NCBI GenBank assembly: GCA_900540305.1
Contig: UQFL01000034.1
Coordinates: 1 to 22,957 of the forward strand
Direction: 5' to 3'
Source: an uncultured Oscillospiraceae bacterium
Lineage (GTDB): Bacteria; Bacillota; Clostridia; Oscillospirales; Acutalibacteraceae
Length of the DNA stretch: 22,957 nucleotides
Part shown: piece by piece, positions 7,396-15,505 of the stretch
Layout: each line of letters opens with the position of its first letter
Numbering within the stretch: the first letter of the stretch is position 1
Notes under the pieces: generated by a model
The model's input: the letters and a program-made list of their open reading frames with translations, nothing else
Told to the model about the DNA's origin: nothing
Databases searched by the model: none
Position numbers and translations under genes: made by a program

Positions 7396-7737
7396 ATGGA
7401 CGCACTTAAACTTATTGCTGAAAGCAGCATGAAAAAAGAACTTCCGTCTTTTTCAATCGGTGATACCGTTAGAGTCGGTGTTCGTATCCGCGAAGGAAAA
7501 ACAGAAAGAGTTCAGATGTTTGAAGGCACAGTTATCGCTATAAAGGGCTCAGGCATTTCTAAGACCTTTACTGTTCGCCGTGTATCTTACGGTGTAGGTG
7601 TTGAGCGTGTATTCCCGCTTCACTCAGCTAATGTGGATTCTGTTAAGGTTATCCGCAAAGGTAAGGTTCGCCGCGCTAAGCTTTATTATCTTCGTGACCG
7701 TGTCGGCAAGGCTGCTAAGGTTAAGGAAGACATCTAA
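7396..7737 (+). CDS. rplS: 50S ribosomal protein L19
   Basis: L19 is a large-subunit protein at the 30S/50S interface. The 113-residue product has normal length and the conserved features IGDTVRVGVRIREG, RVQMFEGTVIAIKG, TVRRVSYGVGVERVFPLHS and the basic RRAKLYYLRDR end. The start ATG 7396 has a full AAGGAGG (7381-7387) 8 nt upstream. It has its own promoter, a long folded leader and a terminator, so it is probably a single-gene unit with autoregulation rather than part of the usual rpsP-rimM-trmD-rplS operon, none of whose other members is present here. Confidence 0.98.
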   Translation: MDALKLIAESSMKKELPSFSIGDTVRVGVRIREGKTERVQMFEGTVIAIKGSGISKTFTVRRVSYGVGVERVFPLHSANVDSVKVIRKGKVRRAKLYYLRDRVGKAAKVKEDI

Positions 7738-7744
7738 CAGAATT

Positions 7745-7770
7745 AACCGCCTCAACGAGGCGGTTTTTTT
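7745..7770 (+). terminator. Rho-independent terminator after rplS
   Basis: A 9-bp GC-rich stem (AACCGCCTC at 7745-7753 and GAGGCGGTT at 7757-7765) with an AAC loop is followed by a run of seven or more T. Canonical. Confidence 0.95.
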
Positions 7771-7787
7771 CATAGTAAATTAATTAT

Positions 7788-7816
7788 TTGCCAAATGGCA
7801 TCAGCAAGGTTATAAT
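7788..7816 (+). promoter_or_regulatory. rbgA promoter
   Basis: TTGCCA (7788-7793) and TATAAT (7811-7816) are 17 nt apart. RNA would begin near 7823, at the ribosome site itself, so the leader is only about 13 nt. A short inverted repeat TGCCA-AA-TGGCA (7789-7800) overlaps the -35. Confidence 0.7.
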
Positions 7817-7835
7817 TGTGTTAGGAGTGATAGTT

Positions 7836-8699
7836 ATGCCAGATTTTCAGAAACAGTATGTTCAATGGTTTCCGGGTCATATGGCGAAAACACGCAGAGA
7901 AATTAAGGAAAGTTTAAATCTTGTTGACGGCGTTGTTGAGCTTCTTGACGCAAGAATACCTGTTTCGAGCTCTAATCCTGAGCTTTCGGGAATGATAAAA
8001 AATAAACCCAGAATCATACTTCTCAATAAATGCGATGTGGCAGACGCAGCCGCTACTCAAATGTGGATAAAACATTTTGAAAGCAAAGGCGCATATGCAA
8101 TCGCCGTAGACTGCAAAACAGGGAAAGGTTTAAATAAATTCCTGCCCGTGTGCAAAAAAGCACTCGAGGATGTTATTACAAAAAATGAGAAAAGGGGAAT
8201 GAGCGGCAAATCGTTAAGACTTATGGTTGTCGGTATTCCAAATACAGGTAAATCTTCTTTCATTAACAGAATGGCAGGCAAAAACAAAGCAGTTGTTGCC
8301 GATAGGGCAGGTGTAACAAGAAGTAAGCAGTGGTTTTCGGCAGGCTCGGGTATTGAGTTGCTTGACACTCCCGGTGTTTTATGGCCGAAATTTGATGACC
8401 CTGAAGTTGGGGACAAGCTTGCGTTTATCGGCTCTGTAAAAGATGAAGTTACCGATATTGAATCGCTCTCCTGCCGTTTGCTTGAGGTGCTTTCAAAAAC
8501 CCACCCTGAGATGATTGAGGAGAGATATAAAATTTCAGGCGTTTCAGGTTTACAAGGATGGGAAATTCTTGAAATGATAGGTAAAAAGCGTGGATTTTTG
8601 ATTAAAGGCGGGGAGATAGATTATGAAAGAGCCGCCGCTATTGTATGTGATGAATTCAGAGGAGGAAAGCTCGGCAGAATAAGCCTTGAGCTGCCTTGA
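7836..8699 (+). CDS. rbgA: Ribosome biogenesis GTPase RbgA/YlqF
   Basis: A 287-residue circularly permuted GTPase that acts late in 50S subunit assembly. The G motifs come in permuted order: G4 NKCD (64-67), then G1 GIPNTGKSS (133-141), then G3 DTPGV (177-181). The N-terminal WFPGHMAKTRRE is the family hallmark. The C-terminal domain (about 200-287) corresponds to the RNA-binding part. The start is ATG 7836 because AGGAG (7823-7827) lies 8 nt upstream; the open frame from 7788 covers the promoter and is not used. It follows rplS, a sensible neighbour since RbgA helps late 50S proteins to load. Its stop lies within a few nt of rnhB. Confidence 0.96.
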   Translation: MPDFQKQYVQWFPGHMAKTRREIKESLNLVDGVVELLDARIPVSSSNPELSGMIKNKPRIILLNKCDVADAAATQMWIKHFESKGAYAIAVDCKTGKGLNKFLPVCKKALEDVITKNEKRGMSGKSLRLMVVGIPNTGKSSFINRMAGKNKAVVADRAGVTRSKQWFSAGSGIELLDTPGVLWPKFDDPEVGDKLAFIGSVKDEVTDIESLSCRLLEVLSKTHPEMIEERYKISGVSGLQGWEILEMIGKKRGFLIKGGEIDYERAAAIVCDEFRGGKLGRISLELP

Positions 8700-8701
8700 T
8701 T

Positions 8702-9313
8702 ATGGAATGGTTATTGTTTGAAGAAGAGGCAAGACAAAACGGTTATAAAGTGATTTGCGGAGTTGACGAGGCTGGCAGAGGTCCGCTTGCAGGCCCTGTT
8801 TATGCCGCCGTAGTAGTTCTTCATGAAGGACAGATTATTGAAGGCGTCAACGATTCCAAAAAACTCTCAGAAAAGAAAAGGGAAGCGCTTTTTGATGAAA
8901 TCACATCAGTTTGCGCTGATTTTTCAATAGCTAGTGCAAACGAAAAGGAAATAGATGAGATTAACATTTTGCAGGCTACTTTTCTTGCTATGAAAAGAGC
9001 GGTAAACGGCTTGAAAACTCTGCCCGATTTGGCGCTTGTTGACGGCAACAGAGCGCCTGATTTAGGCTCTGTTAATGTTGAAACGATAATAAAGGGCGAT
9101 TCAAAATCACAGTCAATCGCCGCCGCTTCAATACTTGCTAAAGTTTCAAGAGACAGGTTTATGCTGGAGGCGGCGCAGAAATATCCCGAATATTGCTTTG
9201 AAAAACACAAGGGATACGGCACTAAGCTTCATTATGAAATGATAGAAAAATACGGTATCTGCGAAATACACAGAAAATCTTTTCTTAAAAAGGTGCTTAT
9301 GAATGAACAGTAA
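8702..9313 (+). CDS. rnhB: Ribonuclease HII
   Basis: RNase HII cuts RNA in RNA/DNA hybrids and removes single ribonucleotides from DNA. The 203-residue product has the family length and motifs GVDEAGRGPLAGPV with the first Asp-Glu pair, NDSKKLS, LVDGNRAP, KGDSKSQSIAAASILAKVSRD and HKGYGTKLH. ATG 8702 is preferred; an upstream TTG at 8696 overlapping the rbgA stop is possible. No clear ribosome site is visible, which fits coupling to rbgA translation. It overlaps yraN by 11 nt. Confidence 0.95.
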   Translation: MEWLLFEEEARQNGYKVICGVDEAGRGPLAGPVYAAVVVLHEGQIIEGVNDSKKLSEKKREALFDEITSVCADFSIASANEKEIDEINILQATFLAMKRAVNGLKTLPDLALVDGNRAPDLGSVNVETIIKGDSKSQSIAAASILAKVSRDRFMLEAAQKYPEYCFEKHKGYGTKLHYEMIEKYGICEIHRKSFLKKVLMNEQ

Positions 9314-9656
9314 GGGCAAACTTGCCGAAATGAAAACCTGCGAATATCTTCAAAAGAAAAAATATACGCTTGTAGACTTTAATTACATAACAAAATTCGG
9401 CGAGATTGACCTTATTATGACTAAGGGCAAATATATCTGTTTTATCGAAGTGAAAATGCGCTCGGAAAAGTCGTTTGCAAGACCGTGCGAATATGTTGAT
9501 GATTTTAAGCAGAGAAAAATCATTTCTGCCGCTAAAATTTATTTATCAACACATAAGACGGATTTACAGCCGAGATTTGATGTTGCTGAGGTCTTTTGTG
9601 AAAATAATAGAATTAAATCTATAAAATACCTTGAAAATGCGTTTGAATTATATTAA
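9303..9656 (+). CDS. YraN family (UPF0102) nuclease-fold protein
   Basis: A 117-residue YraN/UPF0102 protein with the restriction-endonuclease-like PD-(D/E)XK core: FGEIDLI carries the Glu and Asp, and FIEVK carries the Glu-x-Lys. The family usually sits beside rnhB, as here, and its biological substrate is not established. The ATG at 9303 has AAGGTG 7 nt upstream inside the end of rnhB, and the two genes overlap by 11 nt, so they are probably translated together. The thrC promoter lies over its 3' end. Confidence 0.9.
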   Translation: MNSKGKLAEMKTCEYLQKKKYTLVDFNYITKFGEIDLIMTKGKYICFIEVKMRSEKSFARPCEYVDDFKQRKIISAAKIYLSTHKTDLQPRFDVAEVFCENNRIKSIKYLENAFELY

Positions 9657-9659
9657 AAT
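9631..9659 (+). promoter_or_regulatory. thrC promoter within the end of yraN
   Basis: TTGAAA (9631-9636) and TAAAAT (9654-9659) are 17 nt apart, with RNA start predicted near 9666. The -10 covers the yraN stop codon. An 11-bp tandem repeat, AATTATATTAA twice (9646-9667), spans the -10 and start region. Confidence 0.55.
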
Positions 9660-9699
9660 TATATTAAAATATTTTAAAGATTTTTTAAGGAGCTTTATT

Positions 9700-11196
9700 A
9701 TGCTGTATACATCGACAAGAGATAAATCAATAAAAGTTTCCGCCGCAGAGGCGATTACACAGGGTATAAGCAACGAGGGCGGCCTTTTTGTTCCCTGTGA
9801 GCTTCCTCAGTTCTCAATGCAGGAAATTGAGAATATGGCGAAAATGTCATATATAGAAAGAGCAAAAACTGTACTCGCTCAGTTTTTAACAGACTTCACT
9901 GAAGAAGAGCTTGATTACTGCGTTAACGGCGCATACGGCGGTTCAAAGTTTTTATCAGACGCCGTTGCTCCCACAGTTAATATTGACGGCAATAAGAATA
10001 TTCTTGAATTGTGGCACGGTCCTACCTGTGCTTTCAAGGATATGGCACTTCAGCTTCTGCCTTATCTTATGACCGTTTCTGCAAGAAAAACTGCCGAGGG
10101 TAAGACTATTGTAATTCTTGTTGCAACATCGGGCGACACAGGTAAAGCCGCTCTTGAAGGCTTCAAGGATGTTGATAAAACAAAGATTCTTGTTTTCTAT
10201 CCTGAGGACGGCGTTTCTCCAATGCAGAAGCTTCAGATGGTAACTCAGGAAGGTGAAAATGTTTCAGTATGTGCTATAAAGGGTAATTTTGACGATGCTC
10301 AGAGCGCAGTTAAATCTATATTTACAAATGCTGAAATTAAAGAAAAACTTGCAGAAAAAAATATGATGTTCTCTTCTGCAAACTCAATCAACTGGGGCAG
10401 ACTTGTTCCGCAGATAGTATATTATTTCTCAACTTACTGCGACCTTATCAATATGGGCAAAATTTCTGCGGGTGACGCTATCAATGTTGTTGTTCCCACA
10501 GGTAATTTCGGCAATATTCTTGCAGGCTATTACGCAAAGAAGATGGGTGTTCCGATTAAGAAACTTATTTGTGCTTCAAACTCGAATAATGTTCTTACTG
10601 ATTTCCTCAAAACAGGCGTTTATGACAGAAACAGAGATTTCTATACCACAACTTCACCGAGTATGGATATTCTTATTTCTTCAAATCTTGAAAGACTCCT
10701 TTACCATATGAGCGGTGAAGATGACGCTCTTATCAGAGACCTTATGGGGAGCCTTTCTGAAAACGGCAAATACACTGTTTCTGATGAACTCAAAAACAGT
10801 ATCCAAAGCGTTTTTGACGCAGGATTTGCAACTGAAAACGAAGTTGACGAAACAATCAAAAACCATTTTGATAAATACGGCTATCTTTGCGATACACACA
10901 CAGCTGTTGCAGTTCATGTTTACGACGAATATGTAAAGAGAACAGGCGATGATGTTCCCACGGTTGTTGATTCAACTGCTTCGCCTTATAAATTCTCAAA
11001 GAGTGTTCTCTCTGCTGTTCTCGGCGGCAAGACACCTGACCTTGACGAGTTTGAAATGGTAAATGAGCTCAATTCAGTAACAAAGGCTCAGGTACCTGCT
11101 CCACTCGCTGCATTGAAAGAGAAGAAAGTTAGATTCAACAATGTTTGCGATAAAAAAGATATGAGCGAAATGGTTTTCAGTCTTCTTGATTTATAA
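9700..11196 (+). CDS. thrC: Threonine synthase
   Basis: Threonine synthase converts O-phosphohomoserine to threonine with pyridoxal phosphate. The 498-residue product has the length of the larger, E. coli-like class with an N-terminal domain. The motif HGPTCAFKDMALQLLP contains the PLP lysine K113. VATSGDTGKAALEGF binds the phosphate, and IVVPTGNFGNILAGYYAK and VDSTASPYKF are also typical. The start ATG 9700 has AAGGAG (9687-9692) 7 nt upstream; the frame is open further up to 9631, but that part overlaps yraN. No thrB or hom is nearby, so it is a stand-alone pathway gene. No T-box or attenuator-like leader is seen. Confidence 0.96.
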   Translation: MLYTSTRDKSIKVSAAEAITQGISNEGGLFVPCELPQFSMQEIENMAKMSYIERAKTVLAQFLTDFTEEELDYCVNGAYGGSKFLSDAVAPTVNIDGNKNILELWHGPTCAFKDMALQLLPYLMTVSARKTAEGKTIVILVATSGDTGKAALEGFKDVDKTKILVFYPEDGVSPMQKLQMVTQEGENVSVCAIKGNFDDAQSAVKSIFTNAEIKEKLAEKNMMFSSANSINWGRLVPQIVYYFSTYCDLINMGKISAGDAINVVVPTGNFGNILAGYYAKKMGVPIKKLICASNSNNVLTDFLKTGVYDRNRDFYTTTSPSMDILISSNLERLLYHMSGEDDALIRDLMGSLSENGKYTVSDELKNSIQSVFDAGFATENEVDETIKNHFDKYGYLCDTHTAVAVHVYDEYVKRTGDDVPTVVDSTASPYKFSKSVLSAVLGGKTPDLDEFEMVNELNSVTKAQVPAPLAALKEKKVRFNNVCDKKDMSEMVFSLLDL

Positions 11197-11202
11197 AAAT
11201 AT

Positions 11203-11232
11203 TTAACGGCTCTGCGTCAACAGGGCCGTTAA
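11203..11232 (+). terminator. Terminator between thrC and the convergent DUF1540 gene
   Basis: A 12-bp stem (TTAACGGCTCTG with CAGGGCCGTTAA, one G-T pair) has a 6-nt loop. Both flanks are T-rich in the reading direction (TTTG after it on plus; TATTTTTATAA after it on minus), so it may end transcription from both sides, more strongly on the minus strand. Confidence 0.7.
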
Positions 11233-11264
11233 TTTGTCATTTACTGAATTGTTCTCAAATACGT

Positions 11265-11432
11265 TTATTTGCAGTTTGAACCGTTTCCGCACTGGAATGT
11301 TTCACATTTTGTTTCCATTGTTGTCATGGCGCTGCTGTTGCCGACTGTGATATGACCCGCATTGCAGGTGTTGTCGCAGTTGTGGTGTACGCAGTTCTTA
11401 ACCTCACAGGAAATTCCTTTAATTTCGTTCAT
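11265..11432 (-). CDS. Cysteine-rich DUF1540 mini-protein
   Basis: A 55-residue protein of the DUF1540 family with seven cysteines (9, 14, 19, 23, 43, 48, 54) and three histidines. The signature is CEVKNCVHHN followed by TCNAGHITV and KCETFQC. A bound metal, perhaps zinc, is likely from the spacing but is not proven; the family is common in spore-forming Clostridia and its function is unknown to me. The start at 11432 is chosen because GGGAG (complement of 11441-11445) is 8-9 nt upstream; the frame extends to a TTG at 11450, which overlaps the ribosome site. It is convergent with thrC and divergent from the phosphoesterase. The spacer from 11433 to 11512 is AT-rich and shows no clear promoter. 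Confidence 0.85.
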   Translation of the reverse strand: MNEIKGISCEVKNCVHHNCDNTCNAGHITVGNSSAMTTMETKCETFQCGNGSNCK

Positions 11433-11512
11433 TTTTTTCACTCCCTTCAATTATATTTTTTCATAAATTTGTTTAATTATTCGATTTTTATTTTTAACAG
11501 AAAGGATGACTT

Positions 11513-12199
11513 ATGTCTCTTTTTGCTATTGCGGATACTCATTTGTCTTTCGGTACAGATAAGCCTATGGATACTTTTGAAGGCTGGCAGAATTATACCC
11601 AAAAACTGGAAACTAATTGGAATAAAGTAGTTGCCGAAAACGATGATGTGCTTATTGCCGGCGATATAAGCTGGGCAATGAATTTTGATGAACTTGTAGC
11701 TGATTTTCAGTTTCTTGAAAAGCTTAACGGAAACAAAATAATACTTAAAGGTAATCACGATTATTGGTGGAATACCGTTTCGAAAATGAATAAATTTCTT
11801 TTGGAAAACGAGTTTAAAACCATAAAATTTTTATATAATAATTCTTATGACTGCGCAGGAGTTTCCATCTGCGGCACGCGAGGCTGGATGCTTGAAAATG
11901 AAGATGAAGACAACGAAAGAATACTTCTTCGTGAGATTGGCAGACTAAAAAGAAGTCTTGACAGCGCGCAAAACGAGCAGAAAATAGTATTTCTTCATTA
12001 TCCGCCTGTTTCTCAAAATTCTTGCTGTAATCGTATAGTTGATGTTTTGAATGAATACGGTATAAAAAAATGTTTTTTTGGGCATCTTCACGGTGAGGCT
12101 GCTAAATATGTGCTGGAGGGAAATATAAACGGCATTGATTACAGACTGATTTCCTGTGACAGACTGAAATTTACACCTTATTTAATTTTAAAATACTGA
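11513..12199 (+). CDS. Calcineurin-like metallophosphoesterase
   Basis: A 228-residue phosphoesterase of the calcineurin superfamily, using two metal ions to hydrolyse phosphate esters. Motifs in order: ADTHLS (Asp-x-His), AGDISW (Gly-Asp), KGNHDYWW (Gly-Asn-His-Asp), FLHYPP, and FFGHLHGE near residue 194. All metal ligands are present. No signal peptide or membrane segment is seen, so it acts in the cytoplasm; substrate is not predictable. AAGGA lies 6 nt before ATG 11513. It stands alone between the DUF1540 gene and the tig promoter. Confidence 0.9.
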   Translation: MSLFAIADTHLSFGTDKPMDTFEGWQNYTQKLETNWNKVVAENDDVLIAGDISWAMNFDELVADFQFLEKLNGNKIILKGNHDYWWNTVSKMNKFLLENEFKTIKFLYNNSYDCAGVSICGTRGWMLENEDEDNERILLREIGRLKRSLDSAQNEQKIVFLHYPPVSQNSCCNRIVDVLNEYGIKKCFFGHLHGEAAKYVLEGNINGIDYRLISCDRLKFTPYLILKY

Positions 12200-12206
12200 A
12201 TTTTTC

Positions 12207-12235
12207 TTGAAAAAGCATAATATATATGCTATAAT
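12207..12235 (+). promoter_or_regulatory. tig-clpP-clpX promoter with spacer palindrome
   Basis: TTGAAA (12207-12212) and TATAAT (12230-12235) are spaced 17 nt, with TG at 12227-12228 forming an extended -10. The spacer contains a 17-bp inverted repeat, AGCATA-N5-TATGCT (12214-12230), ideally placed for a repressor or activator. RNA starts near 12242. No CIRCE or CtsR-type repeat was recognised. Confidence 0.78.
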
Positions 12236-12287
12236 GCCTATTCGGTGATATATAAATTATTTTAATTATATTAAGGAGAGTTAAATA

Positions 12288-13568
12288 ATGGCACTTAAAT
12301 CATCAAATAAAATTGACACCAATACTTATGAAATTGAACTTACTATCGACAGCGATTCGTTCAAAAAAGCTTGCACACAGGCATATCTTAAGGACAGAAA
12401 AAACATTCAGCTTCCCGGCTTCCGTAAAGGCAAGGCTACTCAGGGAATGATTGAAAAGATGTATGGCGAGGGCGTATTCTTTGAGGATGCTCTTGATATT
12501 CTTTATCCCACAGCAGTTTCAGAGGCTTTTGAAGAGGCTGGTCTTGAAGTTGTTGACGCTCCGTTTGATCTTGAAGTTCCCGTTATGAGCAAGAATGACG
12601 GCGTTGAAATGAAAATGAAAGTTACTACATATCCCGAAGTAAAACTCGGTGATTATAAAGGCCTTAAGGTTGCTAAGCTTTCAACAGAAGCAAGCGACGA
12701 GGATGTTGATAACGAACTCAAAGCTATGCAGGACAGAAACTCACGCCTTATCGTTGCTGATGACAGAGAAGCTCAGAATGGCGATACAGTTACAATCGAT
12801 TTCGAGGGTTTTGTTGACGGCGTTGCTTTTGACGGCGGAAAAGGCGAGAATTATCCTCTTGAACTTGGCTCAGGTTCTTTCATTCCCGGATTTGAAGATC
12901 AGGTTGCAGGACACAAGATTGATGAGGAATTTGATGTTAATGTAACATTCCCCACAGAATATGCAGAAGAACTTGCAGGTAAAGACGCTGTATTCAAATG
13001 CAAAATCCACGAGATTAAGGCTAAGGAGCTTCCCGAACTTGACGATGAGTTTGCAAAGGATGTTTCTGAGTTTGATACACTTGATGAACTCAAAGCAGAC
13101 CTCAAAAAGCAGATTTCAGAAAAGAAAGCTGAAGATGCTAAGAGAGATATGGAAAATCAGCTTCTTGAGCAGATTTGCGAGAACATGGAAGTTGAAATTC
13201 CCGAGTGCATGTTCACAAAGAGACAGGACGAAATGGTTCAGGATTACTCTTACAGACTTCGTTCACAGGGTCTTGACCTTGACACCTATCTTAAATATCT
13301 CGGCCAGGATATGGACTCTTTCAAAGAGACATTTAAGGACGGTGCTGAAAAGCAGGTTAAGGTTGCAATCGCTCTCAGAGCTATAATTGAGGCTGAAAAC
13401 ATCGAGGCAACAGAGGAAGATATCAACGCTGAAGCTGAAAAGATTGGTGCACAGTACGGTATGGATGCTGAGCAGGTTAAGAAAGTTCTTGCTGCTGAGC
13501 AGATTGCTGACGATGTTAAGAGAAATAAGGCTGTTGACATCATTGTTGATTCAGCTATTGCCGAGTAA
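12288..13568 (+). CDS. tig: Trigger factor (ribosome-associated chaperone)
   Basis: Trigger factor binds ribosomes at the exit tunnel and shields nascent chains, with peptidyl-prolyl isomerase activity. The 426-residue product has the N-terminal ribosome-docking loop GFRKGK (44-49), an FKBP-type PPIase domain (about 160-245, VTIDFEGFVDGVAFDGGKG and IPGFEDQVAGHK) and a helical C-terminal domain rich in Lys/Glu. Length is normal. The ribosome site AAGGAG (12273-12278) is 9 nt from ATG 12288. It leads the tig-clpP-clpX unit; the 45-nt gap to clpP has no terminator, so the three genes are probably one transcript. Confidence 0.97.
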   Translation: MALKSSNKIDTNTYEIELTIDSDSFKKACTQAYLKDRKNIQLPGFRKGKATQGMIEKMYGEGVFFEDALDILYPTAVSEAFEEAGLEVVDAPFDLEVPVMSKNDGVEMKMKVTTYPEVKLGDYKGLKVAKLSTEASDEDVDNELKAMQDRNSRLIVADDREAQNGDTVTIDFEGFVDGVAFDGGKGENYPLELGSGSFIPGFEDQVAGHKIDEEFDVNVTFPTEYAEELAGKDAVFKCKIHEIKAKELPELDDEFAKDVSEFDTLDELKADLKKQISEKKAEDAKRDMENQLLEQICENMEVEIPECMFTKRQDEMVQDYSYRLRSQGLDLDTYLKYLGQDMDSFKETFKDGAEKQVKVAIALRAIIEAENIEATEEDINAEAEKIGAQYGMDAEQVKKVLAAEQIADDVKRNKAVDIIVDSAIAE

Positions 13569-13613
13569 TTAAATCGGTTTACAAATATTTAATTTTAAGG
13601 AAAGTGATTAAGT

Positions 13614-14195
13614 ATGGCTTTAGTACCCTATGTAGTTGAGCAGACCGGAAACGGCGAACGCTCTATGGATATTTTTTCCAGACTTCTCAATGACAGAATT
13701 ATTGTTCTTTCTGATGAAGTTAACTCACAGACAGCTTCTCTTGTAGTAGCACAGCTTCTGTTTCTTGAGGGTCAGGATAATGAAAAGGATATCAATCTTT
13801 ATATCAATTCTCCCGGCGGCTCTGTAACTGACGGTATGGCTATTTATGATACAATGCAGTATATCAAGTGCGATGTTTCTACAATTTGTATCGGTATGGC
13901 TGCTTCAATGGGTGCGTTTCTTCTTTCCAGCGGCGCAAAGGGCAAAAGAATCTGTCTTCCCAATGCAGAGGTAATGATTCATCAGCCCCTCGGCCAGACA
14001 AAGGGTCAGGCTACTGAAATTGAAATTGCCGCAAACCATATTCTTCGCACTAAGAAAAAACTCAATACAATCCTTGCTGCAAACTGCGGAAAAACAGTTG
14101 AAGAAGTAACAAGAGATACCGAGAGAGATAACTGGCTCACAGCTCAGGAAGCTCTTGAGTACGGTCTTGTTGACAAAGTTATAGACAAAAGATAA
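13614..14195 (+). CDS. clpP: ATP-dependent Clp protease proteolytic subunit
   Basis: ClpP forms the two-ring serine protease chamber fed by ClpX and other Clp ATPases. The 193-residue product has the triad Ser98 (GMAASMGAF), His123 (MIHQPLG) and Asp172 (TERDNW), and the conserved INSPGGSVTDG stretch. Length and motifs are normal. AAGGAAAG (13597-13604) lies about 9 nt before the ATG. The gene is 45 nt after tig and 20 nt before clpX, the order also seen in E. coli. There is no separate promoter visible. Confidence 0.98.
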   Translation: MALVPYVVEQTGNGERSMDIFSRLLNDRIIVLSDEVNSQTASLVVAQLLFLEGQDNEKDINLYINSPGGSVTDGMAIYDTMQYIKCDVSTICIGMAASMGAFLLSSGAKGKRICLPNAEVMIHQPLGQTKGQATEIEIAANHILRTKKKLNTILAANCGKTVEEVTRDTERDNWLTAQEALEYGLVDKVIDKR

Positions 14196-14215
14196 TTTGC
14201 GGGGTTTGTTCTTAT

Positions 14216-15499
14216 ATGTCAAGAGATGAAATTAATAATCAGATAGCAAGATGTTCTTTCTGTGGTAAATCTGAAGCTATGGTTCACAAACTTATTGAGG
14301 GACCGGGCGTATTTATCTGTGACGAGTGCATAGATACTTGCGTTGAGCTTCTCGAAAATTCCTCAGACCCAGCTCAGAAAAAGAGCACGGAAAAGGATAT
14401 TGTTCTTCCTAAACCGCAGGAAATTAAGGATAAGCTTGATGAATATGTTATCGGGCAGGATGAAGCAAAGAAAGCCCTTTCGGTAGCTGTTTACAATCAT
14501 TATAAAAGAATTTATTCTGGTTCTTCAGCGAATGATGTTGAGCTTCAGAAAAGTAATATTTTGCTTCTCGGTCCCACAGGCGTAGGTAAAACAATGCTTG
14601 CTCAAACGCTTGCTAAAATATTGAATGTTCCGTTTGCAATTGCAGATGCAACAACGCTTACAGAGGCTGGCTATGTCGGCGAAGATGTTGAAAACATTCT
14701 TTTAAGGCTTATTCAAGCTGCAGATTTCGATATTGAAAAGGCTCAGCGCGGTATTATCTATGTTGATGAAATAGATAAGATTTCCAGAAAATCAGAAAAC
14801 CGCTCAATAACAAGAGATGTAAGCGGCGAGGGAGTTCAGCAGGCGCTTCTTAAAATCCTTGAGGGAACAGTTTCAAATGTTCCTCCCACAGGCGGCAGAA
14901 AGCATCCTCAGCAGGAATTTATTCAGATAGATACAACAAATATCCTGTTTATCTGCGGCGGTGCTTTTGACGGCATTGAAAAAATCATTCAAAAGCGCAT
15001 CGGTTCAAAATCTTTGGGCTTCGGCGCAAATGTTGATAAGGTTGATGTTGACGAAAATAAAATTCTTCACAGTGTAATTCAGCACGACTTGGTTAAATAC
15101 GGTCTGATCCCCGAACTTATCGGCAGAATTCCTGTAATTACCGTGCTTGATAACCTTGATAAGGAAGCGCTTGTCAACATAATGACTGAGCCTAAAAATT
15201 CAATTATTAAACAGTATAAAAAACTGTTTGACCTTGACGGCGTTACTATTGAATTTGAAAAAGAAGCTCTTGAGGCGGTTGCTGATATTACTCTTGAAAG
15301 AAAAACAGGCGCAAGAGGACTTAGAAGTGTTCTTGAGAATGTACTCAAAAACCTTATGTTCACAACGCCGAGTGACAGTACCATTGAAAAAATCGTAATT
15401 ACCGAGGGTACTGTTAGAAACGGTGATGAGCCTGAAATAACAAGAAATCCGAATAAGACTGCTAAAATATTAAAGGCTTCGGATTTGAAAAATGCATAA
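14216..15499 (+). CDS. clpX: ATP-dependent Clp protease ATP-binding subunit ClpX
   Basis: ClpX is the AAA+ unfoldase that delivers tagged proteins to ClpP. The 427-residue product has the N-terminal zinc-binding domain C13-x2-C16, C35-x2-C38, Walker A GPTGVGKT (119-126), Walker B IIYVDEID, and the sensor/arginine region ELIGRIPVI. It lacks nothing expected. The ATG at 14216 has only a weak GGGG site 12 nt upstream, consistent with translation coupled to clpP in the same transcript. It is closed by a terminator. Confidence 0.98.
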   Translation: MSRDEINNQIARCSFCGKSEAMVHKLIEGPGVFICDECIDTCVELLENSSDPAQKKSTEKDIVLPKPQEIKDKLDEYVIGQDEAKKALSVAVYNHYKRIYSGSSANDVELQKSNILLLGPTGVGKTMLAQTLAKILNVPFAIADATTLTEAGYVGEDVENILLRLIQAADFDIEKAQRGIIYVDEIDKISRKSENRSITRDVSGEGVQQALLKILEGTVSNVPPTGGRKHPQQEFIQIDTTNILFICGGAFDGIEKIIQKRIGSKSLGFGANVDKVDVDENKILHSVIQHDLVKYGLIPELIGRIPVITVLDNLDKEALVNIMTEPKNSIIKQYKKLFDLDGVTIEFEKEALEAVADITLERKTGARGLRSVLENVLKNLMFTTPSDSTIEKIVITEGTVRNGDEPEITRNPNKTAKILKASDLKNA

Positions 15500-15505
15500 T
15501 TTTTG

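Noticed and set aside
9657..9699. T-box or threonine attenuator before thrC
   Set aside because: The gap is 43 nt, too short for a T-box, and no leader peptide or terminator hairpin is seen.
12200..12287. CIRCE or CtsR heat-shock operator at tig
   Set aside because: Neither the CIRCE arms nor the CtsR heptad repeat is present.
12961..13386. 141-codon plus-strand frame inside tig
   Set aside because: It is an alternate frame of the Lys/Glu-rich trigger factor C-terminus, with basic low-complexity translation and no start signal.
13561..13613. Hairpin CCGA/TCGG between tig and clpP as a terminator
   Set aside because: The stem is only 4 bp with a 9-nt loop, overlaps the tig stop and has no T-run.
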